A DNA stretch of 42,598 nt from HKST-UBA85 sp035654775 (GTDB lineage: Bacteria > Bacteroidota > Bacteroidia > Flavobacteriales > Flavobacteriaceae): positions 1-42,598 of the forward strand of contig DASRWB010000009.1 in the NCBI GenBank assembly GCA_035654775.1, given 5' to 3'. The notes under the pieces were generated by a model. That model ran no database searches and was not told the DNA's origin. It saw only the letters and a program-made list of their open reading frames with translations. The number at the start of each line of letters is the position of its first letter. Within the stretch, counting starts at the first letter, position 1. Positions 32,797 to 41,220 of the stretch are shown piece by piece. A program made the translations under genes and the position numbers.

Positions 32797-33969
32797 TTAG
32801 GCAGTTTTTAAGGTTATTTGAAAAGTGGTGCCTTTTCCTATTTCTGAATGCAACACTTTTATTTTACCCTGGTGAAATTCTTCAATAATCCGTTTGGATA
32901 ACGATAAGCCCAATCCCCAGCCGCGTTTTTTTGTTGTGTAACCGGGTTCAAAAATGGAATGGAATTGTTTTTTAGGCAATCCTTTTCCGGTATCAGAAAC
33001 CAAAACTTTCACAAAAGCTCCCGAAGGGATAATTTCAAGCGTTAAAGTGCCTCTTCCTTTCATGGCATCGATGGCGTTTTTTGCTAAATTTTCAATGGTC
33101 CAACTATAGAGTTGGGTGTTCAAATTTACAAAAACCTTTTGATTCGGAATTACGAGTTCAAAATCTACAAGTTTTGAAGAACGCGCTTTCAAATAGTCGA
33201 AAGAAGAAGTAGTTTCTGAAACAATATCAGCTTTTTCAAGCTTGGGTAGCGATCCTATTTTACTGAAACGTTCGGTTATGGTTTGCAGTCGGCTGATGTC
33301 TTTTTCTATTTCAGTTAAATACGCCGGATTTATTTTTTCTTCTTTCAGTATTTCGGTCCAGCCTACAAGTGAAGATAGTGGTGTGCCTATTTGATGTGCG
33401 GTTTCTTTGGCCATTCCGGACCAAAGCTTGTTTTGGGCTGCGGTTTTAGAGCTTCGGTAAAAGAAATAGACTACTGCGCTGAAGAGAAAAATAATAAGCA
33501 AAAGGGCTAAGGGATAATATTTAAGTTTGTTTATTAACGGCGAATTCCCGTAATACAAAGTTCCAATCACAATTTTTTCGTTTGTATCCGGATCTAAATA
33601 TGAAATTTCTATAGGAGTGTTTTCGTTTTCAAATTTTGTAATGAGATGTTCAATGTATTTGGGTTGTTCAATTTTTGTACTGTCTACATTGTTGTAAAAA
33701 TCTATTTGCATTTGCTCGTTAACCACAATCATTTGGTTGTCGTTTTTAGCATCAAGCAATACCTTTGACACGACCGGATTAATATTGTCGTTTAATAAAT
33801 TTTGTTGAAAATCACTTTGAGCTGTAGCCCAAATATCCATTTTAGCACGTTGTTCTTCTTTAAAATACTGAAAAAAAACGTAAGTGTTCCACAAAATTAA
33901 AGAGATAATAATAAAGGAAGCAATAGTAATTAACCAGCGGGTAAGATTTCTATACTTAGTAAAAATCAT
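32797..33969 (-). CDS. membrane sensor histidine kinase
   Basis: A 390-residue sensor kinase. Two membrane helices (about 12-34 and 150-171) flank a 115-residue periplasmic sensor domain. The dimerisation/phosphoacceptor motif KETAHQIGTPLSSLVGW has His192. The ATPase domain shows ENLAKNAIDAM (N box), DTGKGLPKK (G1) and GWGLGLSLSKRI (G2). There is no HAMP or receiver domain, and no response regulator is adjacent, so it is an orphan kinase with unknown partner and signal. Confidence 0.92.
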   Translation of the reverse strand: MIFTKYRNLTRWLITIASFIIISLILWNTYVFFQYFKEEQRAKMDIWATAQSDFQQNLLNDNINPVVSKVLLDAKNDNQMIVVNEQMQIDFYNNVDSTKIEQPKYIEHLITKFENENTPIEISYLDPDTNEKIVIGTLYYGNSPLINKLKYYPLALLLIIFLFSAVVYFFYRSSKTAAQNKLWSGMAKETAHQIGTPLSSLVGWTEILKEEKINPAYLTEIEKDISRLQTITERFSKIGSLPKLEKADIVSETTSSFDYLKARSSKLVDFELVIPNQKVFVNLNTQLYSWTIENLAKNAIDAMKGRGTLTLEIIPSGAFVKVLVSDTGKGLPKKQFHSIFEPGYTTKKRGWGLGLSLSKRIIEEFHQGKIKVLHSEIGKGTTFQITLKTA

Positions 33970-34042
33970 AGATTGTTTTTTGAAAACAGAAAGATAGCTA
34001 ATTCTGTTAATAATATTGTTTTTAGATATAACGAAATCATTT

Positions 34043-34071
34043 TTTGTTCATTGTAAGAATAGTTACATTTG
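34043..34071 (+). promoter_or_regulatory. promoter of the flavin reductase-like gene
   Basis: TTTG (34043-34046) is followed after 17 bases by TACATTTG (34064-34071), an exact -7 element, 17 bases before the ATG at 34089. Confidence 0.65.
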
Positions 34072-34088
34072 TAAAAAATTGATTTTTA

Positions 34089-34958
34089 ATGCTATCCATA
34101 AATCCTGAAGATCTAAACCCGTCAAGACTGCAAGCCTATTTGCAATGTGCCGTTGCGCCAAGGCCCATTGCTTTGGCTAGCACCATAGATGCAGACGGCA
34201 ATCCAAACTTGTCACCCTTTAGTTTTTTTAATGTGTTTAGTTCGAATCCACCTATTCTTGTGTTTTCTCCCGCCAGACGTGTACGAGACAACACCACCAA
34301 GCATACATTAGAAAACGTAAAAGCGGTAAAGCAAGTAGTTATTAATATGGTTACCTATTCCATGGTGCAACAAACCTCGCTAAGTAGTACGGAGTATCCG
34401 GCAGGCATTAACGAATTTGAAAAAGCCGGATTTACCATGCTCAAATCGGAGAAAGTAAAACCGTTTCGCGTAGCCGAATCACCGGTTCAAATGGAATGCA
34501 AGGTAAATGAAATCATCGCTCTAGGAAATCAAGGAGGCGCCGGAAATTTGGTTATTTGTGAAGTCATAAAACTCCATTTGAGCGAAGAAATTTTAACTTC
34601 AGACAACTATATAAATCAGGAAGCCTTGGATTTGGTAGCCCGAGCCGGCGGAAGTTATTATTCCAGAGCCAAACAAGGGTTTTTTGAAATTCCTAAACCT
34701 TTGTCTACCCTTGGTATTGGTGTAGATGCCATGCCTAGTCATATAAAAGAGAGTATGATTTTAACAGGAAACGATTTGGGTATGCTGGGTAACGTTGAAA
34801 AGTTGCCTACAAAACAAGAAGTCAAAGCCTTTATAGACGATATTGCAAATCGCTATCCGGAAATAGCGGAAGCTTCACACAGAGAAAAACACAAACTGGC
34901 ACAAAACTATTTAAGTTATGGAGACGTAGCTAGTGCCTGGAAAATATTATTATCATAA
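34089..34958 (+). CDS. flavin reductase-like FMN-binding protein
   Basis: A 289-residue cytosolic protein. The N-terminal 190 residues form the split-barrel FMN-binding domain of the flavin reductase/DIM6-NTAB family: CAVAPRPIALASTID, NLSPFSFFNVFSSNPPILVF and the conserved GGAGNLVICEV. The C-terminal 90 residues (GGSYYSRAKQGFFEIPKP onward) are an extra helical segment usual in this subgroup. It probably reduces flavin or a small substrate with NAD(P)H; the substrate is unknown. The DUF3127 gene follows after 18 bases. Confidence 0.85.
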   Translation: MLSINPEDLNPSRLQAYLQCAVAPRPIALASTIDADGNPNLSPFSFFNVFSSNPPILVFSPARRVRDNTTKHTLENVKAVKQVVINMVTYSMVQQTSLSSTEYPAGINEFEKAGFTMLKSEKVKPFRVAESPVQMECKVNEIIALGNQGGAGNLVICEVIKLHLSEEILTSDNYINQEALDLVARAGGSYYSRAKQGFFEIPKPLSTLGIGVDAMPSHIKESMILTGNDLGMLGNVEKLPTKQEVKAFIDDIANRYPEIAEASHREKHKLAQNYLSYGDVASAWKILLS

Positions 34959-34976
34959 AATTAAGTTTAAAACAAC

Positions 34977-35354
34977 ATGGAAGTACAAGGAAAAATTAAA
35001 CTCATAGGAGAAACACAAACCTTTGGAAACAACGGATTTAGAAAACGTGAAATGGTAGTAACTACCGAAGAGCAGTATCCGCAGCATATCATGATAGAGT
35101 TTGTTCAGGACAAAACCGATTTACTGGACAGCTATCAGGTAGGACAACAAGTAAAAGTAGGGATAAATCTTAGAGGCCGTGAATGGGTAAATCCACAAGG
35201 AGAAACAAAATATTTTAATTCTATTCAGGGATGGCGTATCGAAAATTTACAGCAACAACAAGCTACTTCAGAAATGCCACCGGTACCACCGGCTGAAGCT
35301 TTTGAACCTGTAAACGAATTAAACGAAGAAGATCACGACGATTTACCTTTTTAA
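34977..35354 (+). CDS. DUF3127 protein with SSB-like DDLPF tail
   Basis: A 125-residue protein. The first about 90 residues (MEVQGKIKLIGETQTFGNNG, FRKREMVVTT, VGQQVKVGINLRGREW, YFNSIQGWRIE) form an OB-fold-like DUF3127 domain. A Pro/Gln-rich linker leads to the acidic end HDDLPF, which matches the C-terminal docking peptide of the ssb product at 16524. It is therefore a likely nucleic-acid-binding protein that shares partners with SSB. DUF3127 itself has no assigned function. A terminator follows. Confidence 0.85.
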   Translation: MEVQGKIKLIGETQTFGNNGFRKREMVVTTEEQYPQHIMIEFVQDKTDLLDSYQVGQQVKVGINLRGREWVNPQGETKYFNSIQGWRIENLQQQQATSEMPPVPPAEAFEPVNELNEEDHDDLPF

Positions 35355-35371
35355 TTACAATAGGTATAAGC

Positions 35372-35403
35372 AAAAAACCTCAACTTACTGTTGAGGTTTT
35401 TTT
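35372..35403 (+). terminator. terminator after the DUF3127 gene
   Basis: AAAAAACCTCAA pairs with TTGAGGTTTTTT over a 7-base loop, 17 bases after the stop, with a T7 run. Confidence 0.85.
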
Positions 35404-35432
35404 ATTTTTTAAAATTAGAGTATTTTTCGGTT

Positions 35433-36797
35433 ATGAATTTCACCCGAGCCATAGAAACCCTTTTTAGACGCTTTTTACCATCGCCTTTTACCATTGCCGT
35501 TTTACTTACATTGGTAACTATTTTACTGGCGCTTGTGTTTACTAACACTGATTCAGAGACGCCACAGCTATTGAATATCCTTTCCTACTGGCAGGAAGGA
35601 ATTTGGAACGATGCCTTATTGGTGTTTGCCTATCAAATGATGCTTATTTTGGTCTTAGGTCATGTGTTGGTGTTAAGTACTCCGGTTAACCGGCTTATTT
35701 TAATGGTTAGTAAAAGTGTTACCGGTACGGTAAGCGCAGTTATTTTTGTAAGTGTAACTACCATGCTTGTGGCTTTTTTTAACTGGGGTTTAGGGCTTAT
35801 TTTTGGAGCGGTTCTTGCCCGGAAAATTGGCGAGTATGCACAAGCCGAAAATATCCCTTTAAATTATCCTGTTGTAGGTGCTTCGGGTTACGTTGGCCTT
35901 ATGGTTTGGCATGGCGGAATTAGTGGTTCGGCACCAATAAAAGTAGCCGAAAGTGGACATTTAGCTGAAATCATGCAAACCATTAATCCCACCGTAACAT
36001 TGCCTGATGCCATTGCCTATAACCAAACGGTTTTTAGTTGGTGGAACTTAACCTTGTTCGCTATTTTGCTGATATTGGTTCCGTTGGTACTGGCGCTTAT
36101 CGCGAAGAAGCTAAAACCTACTACACATCATTTAAGCACCTATACCGTAAATGATAATAGCATATCCTCTGAAACTTCAGGAAAGCTGGACAAGTCCAGG
36201 GTTTTTGCGCTTTTTTTTGGAATGCTCATGCTGTTTAGTTGGTTGTATTTTTATCGGGAAAACCTACGGATACTTCAAATTACACCCAATATGCTAAACG
36301 TATTCATGTTTGCTTTAGCTTTATTATTACACGGAACATTTAATCACTTTTTTAATGCGCTAAACGAAGCTATAAAAGGCACAACAGGGATATTGATTCA
36401 GTTTCCGTTGTATTTTGGTATCATGGGCATTATGAAAAGCAGCGGACTGATTGTGCTTATTGCTTCAGGAGTTTCTTCGTTTGCCACATCTACTACCTTA
36501 CCCATATGGACTTTTTTCAGTGCAGGATTGGTAAATGTTTTTGTGCCAAGTGGTGGCGGTCAATGGGCTGTCCAAGGGCCTATTGTTATTGAAACAGCAC
36601 TACAACTGGGTGTGCCTTTGCCTAAAGCTATAATGGCTCTGGCTTATGGCGATCAAATCACCAATATGCTCCAGCCTTTTTGGGCCTTACCTTTACTGGC
36701 TATTACCCAGCTAAAGGCTAAAGAAATTTTGCCTTATACACTTATCGTTATGCTGGTGGGTATTCTTGTTTATACGGTTGGACTTTTATTAATTTAG
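35433..36797 (+). CDS. short-chain fatty acid transporter (AtoE family)
   Basis: A 454-residue inner-membrane permease with about 11 hydrophobic segments. The start FTRAIETLFRRFLPSPFTIAVLLTLVT, the loops GWHGGISGSAP-like (VWHGGISGSAPIKV) and VFVPSGGGQWAVQGPIV, and YGDQITNMLQPFWALP are the signature of AtoE-type transporters for butyrate and other short fatty acids. ATG 35433 is preferred over the ATG at 35391, which lies in the preceding terminator. aat follows after 3 bases. Confidence 0.9.
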   Translation: MNFTRAIETLFRRFLPSPFTIAVLLTLVTILLALVFTNTDSETPQLLNILSYWQEGIWNDALLVFAYQMMLILVLGHVLVLSTPVNRLILMVSKSVTGTVSAVIFVSVTTMLVAFFNWGLGLIFGAVLARKIGEYAQAENIPLNYPVVGASGYVGLMVWHGGISGSAPIKVAESGHLAEIMQTINPTVTLPDAIAYNQTVFSWWNLTLFAILLILVPLVLALIAKKLKPTTHHLSTYTVNDNSISSETSGKLDKSRVFALFFGMLMLFSWLYFYRENLRILQITPNMLNVFMFALALLLHGTFNHFFNALNEAIKGTTGILIQFPLYFGIMGIMKSSGLIVLIASGVSSFATSTTLPIWTFFSAGLVNVFVPSGGGQWAVQGPIVIETALQLGVPLPKAIMALAYGDQITNMLQPFWALPLLAITQLKAKEILPYTLIVMLVGILVYTVGLLLI

Positions 36798-36800
36798 AGA

Positions 36801-37451
36801 ATGCTGCCCGTACCTTACTTAGACGAAAAACTTATTTTTCCGCCGGTTGATCAAGCTTTGGAAAACGGACTACTGGCTGTTGGAGGCGACTTGTCTGTTG
36901 AGCGGTTATTGCTTGCCTATAAGAGTGGAATTTTTCCTTGGTTTGAAGAAGGCGAAAGTATTCTTTGGTGGTCACCAAATCCCAGATTTATATTGTTTCC
37001 TGACGAATTGAAAGTTTCAAAAAGCATGCAACAACTTTTACATAAACAAGCCTTCAGGGTCACCTACAATACCGATTTCAAAACGGTAATTGAAAACTGC
37101 GCTTCTGTAAAACGAACCGGTCAACGAGGCACTTGGATAACGAAAGAAATGATAGAAGCGTATACAAAATTACACGAAATAGGATATGCAACCTCAGTTG
37201 AAGTATGGCAACAAGATAAACTGGTTGGAGGATTTTATGGAGTAGATTTGCACCAGGGTGTGTTTTGTGGTGAAAGTATGTTTACGCTTGTCCCTAATGC
37301 CAGCAAATATGCATTTATCACTTTTGTAAAAAATTCAAATTACCGTTTGATAGATTGCCAGCTATACACGAAACATTTAGCCAGTTTTGGGGCAAAATTG
37401 ATGGAACGTGCTGATTTTTTGACATTTTTGGATGCATCAAAAAACCAATGA
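36801..37451 (+). CDS. aat: leucyl/phenylalanyl-tRNA-protein transferase
   Basis: A 216-residue N-end-rule enzyme that adds Leu or Phe to proteins with N-terminal Arg or Lys, marking them for ClpS/ClpAP. Family motifs are GLLAVGGDLSVERLLLAY, SGIFPWFEEGESILWWSPNPR, GTWITKEMIEAYTKLHEIGY and GGFYGVDLHQGVFCGESMF. The length is normal. It starts 3 bases after the fatty acid transporter stop. Confidence 0.95.
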   Translation: MLPVPYLDEKLIFPPVDQALENGLLAVGGDLSVERLLLAYKSGIFPWFEEGESILWWSPNPRFILFPDELKVSKSMQQLLHKQAFRVTYNTDFKTVIENCASVKRTGQRGTWITKEMIEAYTKLHEIGYATSVEVWQQDKLVGGFYGVDLHQGVFCGESMFTLVPNASKYAFITFVKNSNYRLIDCQLYTKHLASFGAKLMERADFLTFLDASKNQ

Positions 37452-37501
37452 ATAAGGGTAAATTTTTCTATTTTAAAAAAAGGTTTAGGTATGGTAATGG
37501 C

Positions 37502-37870
37502 TTAGTCTTTGAACATAAAATAAACAGCCAAAATGAGAAAAATAAAAGCGATAAAATGGTTTGCTTTCAAGGTTTCATTTTTAAAGAATACTACTGTAAA
37601 AACCACAAAAACCACCAAGGTGATTACTTCTTGAATCACTTTTAGCTGAACCAAGGTGAATGGTCCGCCGTTTCCGTGAAAGCCTATTTTGTTTGCCGGC
37701 ACTTGGAACATATATTCAAACAAGGCGATTCCCCAGCTAATTAGAATTACAGCAAGTAATCCCAGCTTGTTAAACCATTTCCACTCGGCAAATTTTAAAT
37801 GTCCGTACCACGCCAAAGTCATAAAGGTATTGGACAAAATAAGCAATAATATAGTTGCTAATCCTTTCAT
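37502..37870 (-). CDS. DUF486 family membrane protein
   Basis: A 122-residue integral membrane protein with four helices. LSNTFMTLAWYGHLKF, SWGIALFEYMFQVPANKIGF and FTLVQLKVIQEVI are the conserved DUF486 blocks; the fold is related to small drug/metabolite transporters. Function is unknown. It converges on aat and lies 30 bases downstream of tag on the minus strand, so the two may share a transcript. Confidence 0.85.
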   Translation of the reverse strand: MKGLATILLLILSNTFMTLAWYGHLKFAEWKWFNKLGLLAVILISWGIALFEYMFQVPANKIGFHGNGGPFTLVQLKVIQEVITLVVFVVFTVVFFKNETLKANHFIAFIFLILAVYFMFKD

Positions 37871-37899
37871 AATAGATTGTTGTATAAAACCATTTATTG

Positions 37900-38478
37900 T
37901 TAATGATTCAATCCTACTTCATGGTACCTGAAGCAGGTAATTTCATGATCGTTTACCATGCCGGTAGCCTGCATATGCGCATACATAACTGTAGAACCTA
38001 CAAACTTAAACCCGTGTTTTTTTAAATCTTTACTTATACTATCAGAAACTTCTGTAGTTGCAGGAACTTCTTTGTAGTGATGATGGCTATTTATTATAGG
38101 CTTGTGATTAATAAAACTCCATATGTAGTCAGAGAATGAACCATATTTTTCCTGAATTTGCATGAATGCACGTGCATTATTTACTGTAGCATGTATTTTT
38201 AATTTGTTGCGAATAATACCTTCATCCTGAAGTAAACTATCTATTTTCGCTTGAGAATACCTCGCTATTTTTTTATAGTTGAAGCTATCAAAAGCTTTTC
38301 TGAAATTTTCACGTTTACGTAAAATGGTAATCCAGCTTAAACCCGCCTGAAAAGTTTCTAAAACTAAAAATTCAAATAAGGTGTCGTCATCCTTAACAGG
38401 AACGCCCCATTCGGTGTCGTGATAGGCTTCGTATAGTGCATCGCCAACACACCAACCGCATTTATTTTTTGTAGTCAT
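37900..38478 (-). CDS. tag: DNA-3-methyladenine glycosylase I
   Basis: A 192-residue base excision repair enzyme. The zinc site is present: Cys7 in KCGWC and His20 in YEAYHDTEWG, with a second His and Cys near the C-terminus (NDHEITCF). The TEWGVPVKDDDTLFEFLVLE and QAGLSWITILRKRENFRKAF blocks are diagnostic. The length is normal. Confidence 0.95.
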   Translation of the reverse strand: MTTKNKCGWCVGDALYEAYHDTEWGVPVKDDDTLFEFLVLETFQAGLSWITILRKRENFRKAFDSFNYKKIARYSQAKIDSLLQDEGIIRNKLKIHATVNNARAFMQIQEKYGSFSDYIWSFINHKPIINSHHHYKEVPATTEVSDSISKDLKKHGFKFVGSTVMYAHMQATGMVNDHEITCFRYHEVGLNH

Positions 38479-38537
38479 ACTGTAAGTTTTTAAGAGTATC
38501 TATGACAAATATCAATGTTTACGTAAATATAAGTTGC

Positions 38538-38545
38538 TAATTTTG
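38538..38545 (+). promoter_or_regulatory. -7 promoter element that decides the thioredoxin-like start
   Basis: TAATTTTG matches TAnnTTTG. The ATG at 38547 lies only 2 bases after it and would be upstream of the expected transcript start, so ATG 38565 is the likely initiator of the next gene. Confidence 0.55.
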
Positions 38546-38564
38546 AATGCTCATAAAAAAAAAC

Positions 38565-39182
38565 ATGAATTCTACAATTAAAAAAGCACTGGAGAATAGT
38601 ATTTCATATCAGGAATACAGATTACTTATTGAAAAACTGGTTGAAGAAAAATCAACAACAGGAAAAGAGAAAACACAAGAGAACATAACCTTTACGCTGC
38701 TAAACAATCAGCGAATGAAACGCTGGGACAAAACCATAAAAGCCACAGATGCGGTTAAAGAAAAAATACAAGTATTTAATCAAAGCACTACCTGGCTGGT
38801 TATTACCGAAAGCTGGTGTGGCGATGCAGCTCATGTATTACCCGTGATAAATACGGTAGCCACATTAAACAAAAATATAGCACTTCGCATTGTACTTAGA
38901 GATGAAAACGCTGAACTTATGGATGCTTTTTTAACGGAAGGTGCACGGTCTATTCCCAAACTTATTATGATAGATAATGCTACCGGAGAAGTTATTCAAA
39001 CCTATGGACCCAGACCTTCTACTGCAACAAAAATGGTGAATGCCTATAAAGCAAAACACGGAAAATTAACCCCGGAATTTAAAGAAGAACTACAACACTG
39101 GTATAATAAAAATAAAGGACAAGATATTATAGCTGATTTGGTGTCACTACTATGCGAATTAGACGCTACCGTTTGCCTATAA
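38565..39182 (+). CDS. thioredoxin-like protein with single-cysteine WCGDA motif
   Basis: A 205-residue cytosolic protein with a thioredoxin fold in the middle (about 70-165; TTWLVITESWCGDAAHVLPV, then ARSIPKLIMID with the cis-proline). The active-site position reads W84-C85-G86-D87-A88, so only one cysteine remains and a standard disulfide exchange is not possible. Related Bacteroidota and Firmicutes proteins share WCGD. A glutaredoxin-like monothiol or bacillithiol-linked role could be imagined but is unproven. It ends by overlapping the convergent TonB-like gene by 17 bases. Confidence 0.8.
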   Translation: MNSTIKKALENSISYQEYRLLIEKLVEEKSTTGKEKTQENITFTLLNNQRMKRWDKTIKATDAVKEKIQVFNQSTTWLVITESWCGDAAHVLPVINTVATLNKNIALRIVLRDENAELMDAFLTEGARSIPKLIMIDNATGEVIQTYGPRPSTATKMVNAYKAKHGKLTPEFKEELQHWYNKNKGQDIIADLVSLLCELDATVCL

Positions 39183-39876
39183 AATAAAAGGTAATTGCTC
39201 CCAGTTGTTCAGGCTTTGAGGCATCGGGTGTAAATCTTGCCTTCTTGGCATAATCAAGGGCATATTCTTTTAAGCAATCATCAGCACTTGCATAAGATTG
39301 ATTTATACCAGCCTGTATTACATCGCCGTTGGCATTTACCGTAATGTTAACGACTATTTTTCCGCCGTTTTCACATAAATACACTGGCGTTGGTAAATAT
39401 AAATGTTCTCTGTCAACAAGTGAATAATGCATTGTACTTTTTGTGTTGACACCTTCTTCTTGTTGCTGTTTCAGGATTTGATTTGCTTTGTTAAATCGGT
39501 CACGTTCTTCTTGATTTAGTTTTTTTGAATCGTCAATAACAACGTCTTTGACTGCTGAGTTTTCTTCTTGTCCTTCCGGGTTTTGAGGAATGTAATCTTT
39601 TGGAGGTTCAATGATTTTATAGGCTTGAGCAAACCGCTTTTGTTGCGTTTCGTTGAAAGCTTCATTGGTTTCCGCTTTTTCGCCTTTTACTTCTTTTAAT
39701 TTTTCTTCTAGAGCCTTAACATCTTCTTCAGTAACAGGTTCTTCCGGTTCCAGTTCGTAGTATGTTTCGGCTATCAGTGTTTTGTTTTTTAACTGAAAAG
39801 CAAATAGCGCCATAACTACCGAAGCAGAAATAAAAAAAGTAATTAGTGCAGCCTTATGCTTGTTTGTTAATTGCAA
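39166..39876 (-). CDS. TonB-like energy-transducer protein
   Basis: A 236-residue protein with an N-terminal membrane anchor (about 10-27, ITFFISASVVMALFAFQL), a long charged Glu/Lys-rich periplasmic stretch (about 40-145) and a C-terminal TonB-type domain (GGKIVVNITVNANGDVIQAG, then ALDYAKKARFTPDASKPEQL, GAITFYF). The proline-rich linker typical of proteobacterial TonB is replaced by a charged, partly coiled-coil spacer, common in Bacteroidota. ExbB/ExbD genes are not nearby. It could energise receptors such as the one at 27116 or act as a structural paralogue. Confidence 0.75.
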   Translation of the reverse strand: MQLTNKHKAALITFFISASVVMALFAFQLKNKTLIAETYYELEPEEPVTEEDVKALEEKLKEVKGEKAETNEAFNETQQKRFAQAYKIIEPPKDYIPQNPEGQEENSAVKDVVIDDSKKLNQEERDRFNKANQILKQQQEEGVNTKSTMHYSLVDREHLYLPTPVYLCENGGKIVVNITVNANGDVIQAGINQSYASADDCLKEYALDYAKKARFTPDASKPEQLGAITFYFIGKR

Positions 39877-39935
39877 TTGGTGTGTGTTTAGTTAACTATT
39901 CTTGTAGTAATATACGGAAAGTTAGCCTAAAAAGT

Positions 39936-40490
39936 TTAGAACAACATAAATTCAAAGAAAACGGAAACACTGGAAAGTTTGTCGGATTGCCTGTATCCAA
40001 AGCGTTTTCTGGTAAAATCAAGACCTAAGAGATAGGAATTTTTATAGTTGTTGTCAAAAAGCTGAACCCCTAAACCCAGCCTGTACAGTGTACCGGTTTC
40101 AAAGGCTGAATTTACGTTTACAAGCTTTCCGTAACCGCCACGAATAAAGAAATTATCATCAAAATGAAAAAGATTGTATTTAAATTCAAAAAAAACCGGA
40201 AGAAAATTTAATCCGTCTCTAAAGTGTCGGTCGTATTCCAATGCCACACCCAAAGTTGAACGCTTATCAAACTGATACCCCACAACAGTATTTACGAAAA
40301 TGGCATTGAGAGTTATAAAAGGTTCACCTTCCTCGTTCCCCAGGGTGTAGTCTTCGTTAGTGGTTAACGTTCCGGCGATGGAGAATTTATAAAAAATACC
40401 ATTGGTTTTCTCCAGAGGTTCTTCCTGTGCAAATGTGAAATTAAAAAGGACAGCATAACAAAATAGCGCGGCAAAAGTGTATAATTTCAT
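39936..40490 (-). CDS. outer-membrane beta-barrel protein
   Basis: A 184-residue protein with signal peptide MKLYTFAALFCYAVLFNFTFAQ and about eight amphipathic strands (e.g. LNAIFVNTVVGYQFDKRSTLGVALEY, LFHFDDNFFIRGGYGKL, YLLGLDFTRKRFGYR), ending in SVSVFFEFMLF with a terminal aromatic residue. This fits a small OmpW/OmpX-size barrel. ATG 40490 is chosen because it starts the signal peptide. It follows truB by 33 bases on the same strand. Cargo or function unknown. Confidence 0.75.
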   Translation of the reverse strand: MKLYTFAALFCYAVLFNFTFAQEEPLEKTNGIFYKFSIAGTLTTNEDYTLGNEEGEPFITLNAIFVNTVVGYQFDKRSTLGVALEYDRHFRDGLNFLPVFFEFKYNLFHFDDNFFIRGGYGKLVNVNSAFETGTLYRLGLGVQLFDNNYKNSYLLGLDFTRKRFGYRQSDKLSSVSVFFEFMLF

Positions 40491-40523
40491 AGTGGGTTTG
40501 TTACAGATTTTAAGCAGCAATAA

Positions 40524-41219
40524 TTATTCCACTTCTAATAAAGTCAAAAAATCCTCGATTGTTATGGCATTAGCTACCTCAAAATCGCCTATCCTTGTTC
40601 GCCTTAATCCGGAAAGGTATGCTCCGGAATTTAGAGCCATACCAAAATCGTGAGCCAGCGAGCGTATGTAGGTGCCCTTGCTGCAAACTACTCTAAAATC
40701 TACTTCCAGTTCCCTGATAGCTGTAATTTCAAATTCAGAAATGGTAACTATTCTCGGCTTTATTTCAACCTCTTTTCCGGCACGGGCAAATTCATACAAC
40801 CGTTTTCCTTCTTTTTTTACGGCAGAAAAAACCGGTGGTATTTGTTCTATTTTTCCTGTAAAAGTTTGCGTCGTTTTATGAATTAATTCCGAAGTAATAT
40901 GTTGGGTTGGAAAGGTATTGTTGACCGCTGTTTCCAGATCAAATGAAGGTGTTGTGCTGCCCAAGGTAAAGGTGCCTGTATATTCTTTTTCTTGCCCTTG
41001 GAAGAAATCTATTTGTTTGGTCATTTTTCCGGTACAAATAATTAGCAACCCCGAGGCCAAAGGATCTAAAGTGCCTGCATGACCTACTTTAATTTTTTTT
41101 AATTTAAAGCGTTTTTTTATGGCCCAGCGCAATTTGTTTACCACTTGAAATGAGGTCCAGTGCAGTGGTTTGTCAATCAGTAAAACCTGTCCGTTTTTAA
41201 AATCTTCAATACCGGGCAT
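40524..41219 (-). CDS. truB: tRNA pseudouridine(55) synthase
   Basis: A 231-residue enzyme that makes pseudouridine 55 in the T-loop of tRNAs. The catalytic Asp52 lies in GHAGTLDPLASGLL. GQVLLIDKPLHWTSFQVVNKLR at the start, and CSKGTYIRSLAHDFG further on, are diagnostic. The C-terminal PUA domain of longer forms is absent, as is usual in this phylum. It starts one base after uppP stops. Confidence 0.96.
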   Translation of the reverse strand: MPGIEDFKNGQVLLIDKPLHWTSFQVVNKLRWAIKKRFKLKKIKVGHAGTLDPLASGLLIICTGKMTKQIDFFQGQEKEYTGTFTLGSTTPSFDLETAVNNTFPTQHITSELIHKTTQTFTGKIEQIPPVFSAVKKEGKRLYEFARAGKEVEIKPRIVTISEFEITAIRELEVDFRVVCSKGTYIRSLAHDFGMALNSGAYLSGLRRTRIGDFEVANAITIEDFLTLLEVE

Positions 41220-41220
41220 C

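Noticed and set aside
37448..37645. 65-codon plus-strand frame after aat
   Set aside because: It lies antisense to the clear DUF486 gene and has a low-complexity Lys/Asn/Phe product.
39846..40028. 60-codon plus-strand frame
   Set aside because: It overlaps the starts and ends of two well supported minus-strand genes and shows no family pattern.
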